64,000 bases of DNA from VSJD01 sp964617825 (GTDB taxonomy: Bacteria; Verrucomicrobiota; Kiritimatiellia; JAAZAB01), in assembly GCA_964617825.1 (NCBI GenBank), contig CAZTWL010000021.1:10751-74750 (forward strand), given 5' to 3'. Of the stretch, positions 63,810-64,000 are shown piece by piece. Within the stretch, counting starts at the first letter, position 1, and each line of letters starts with the position of its first letter. The position numbers and the translations under genes were made by a program. The notes beneath the pieces are model-generated. The model worked only from the letters and a program-made list of their open reading frames with translations, was not told the origin of the DNA and searched no databases.

Positions 63810-63831
63810 CGCGACCGCAAATGCGATCGCG
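63810..63831 (-). promoter_or_regulatory. hairpin immediately upstream of the ribosome-binding site
   Basis: CGCGATCGCA and TGCGGTCGCG form a 10 bp stem (one G-T pair) with a 2-base loop, ending about 5 bp before GAGGAGG of the 63794 gene. It may protect the mRNA 5' region or modulate translation. Confidence 0.4.
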
Positions 63832-63947
63832 GACATTTTATCCGGCATTCTGTTATCGCCTGGCCTATCGCCAGTTTTTCAATCGCCAAACATTTCAGGG
63901 AACATTTACCGATAATCCGATCAATACCCGCAACAGTAAATCTTGTT

Positions 63948-63997
63948 CATTAGCATCCCACAGGATGGTCTGGCTGAGGGCTGTGGGCCGTAGACCG
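63948..63997 (+). repeat. 50 bp repeat, copy 2 (element continues beyond the window)
   Basis: Identical over 50 of 50 bases to 38027-38076. It is the left end of a second MITE-like element in the same orientation, truncated by the window edge. Confidence 0.9.
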
Positions 63998-64000
63998 TAG

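Larger units (their letters stand above)
63795..64000. other. leader region and repeat at the window end
   Basis: This segment holds the hairpin before the 1153-residue protein gene and the second 50 bp repeat. No gene is visible. Confidence 0.5.

Overview
The window looks like the chromosome of an anaerobic, Gram-negative-type, polysaccharide-degrading bacterium of the PVC superphylum, most likely Kiritimatiellota, Lentisphaerota or a relative. The lineage is an inference. It rests on a full KDO/Lpt lipopolysaccharide set, HPr kinase with HPr and enzyme I but no EII, three DUF4838 proteins, very large secreted Ig/Fn3/FG-GAP proteins, several glycoside hydrolases, and oxygen-sensitive Fe-S, B12/radical-SAM and ferredoxin-Etf proteins. 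I recognised no rRNA, tRNA or CRISPR array.

Layout. 1-6.8 kb: 3' end of a xylulokinase gene, a GT39/ArnT-like membrane glycosyltransferase, an IclR regulator with a clear promoter and overlapping palindrome, two tandem QueG/RdhA-like Fe-S proteins, and an esterase. 6.9-18.3 kb (minus strand): a housekeeping block of LptF/G, ahcY, metK, ptsI, HPr, hprK, hpf, lptB, lptA, lptC, kdsA and kdsB, covering the methyl cycle, carbon-state signalling and LPS synthesis/export. 18.6-22.1 kb: a beta-helix lipoprotein and a GH39-like hydrolase. 22.2-35.8 kb: ferredoxin-fused etfA with etfB, an orphan histidine kinase, an amidohydrolase, mutM, topB, nadB, a small membrane protein, a CNNM/CBS transporter and glpK. 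35.9-37.6 kb: a B12-binding radical SAM protein.

37.6-38.2 kb is a repeat-rich gene-free patch holding a roughly 215 bp MITE-like element. Its left 50 bp recurs exactly at 63948-63997, at the very end of the window. Between the two copies is a 25 kb, all-minus-strand accessory island: two cytoplasmic DUF4838 proteins, a 1661-residue secreted protein with Ig units in three 255 bp tandem DNA repeats, a PepD dipeptidase, a TIM-barrel sugar isomerase/epimerase, an exported DUF4838-CBM9 protein, two alpha/beta-hydrolase esterases (one CE7-like), an unclassified barrel hydrolase, a GH2 enzyme fused to ankyrin repeats, and an unrecognised 1153-residue exported protein. Together they look like a glycan-degradation locus split between exported and cytoplasmic enzymes, with no transporter or regulator in view.

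The most notable points are the GH2-ankyrin fusion, the three compartment-split DUF4838 proteins of which two lack the Cys signature, the unclassified hydrolase-like proteins, the mobile-looking repeat bracketing the island, and the IclR-linked pair of Fe-S proteins.
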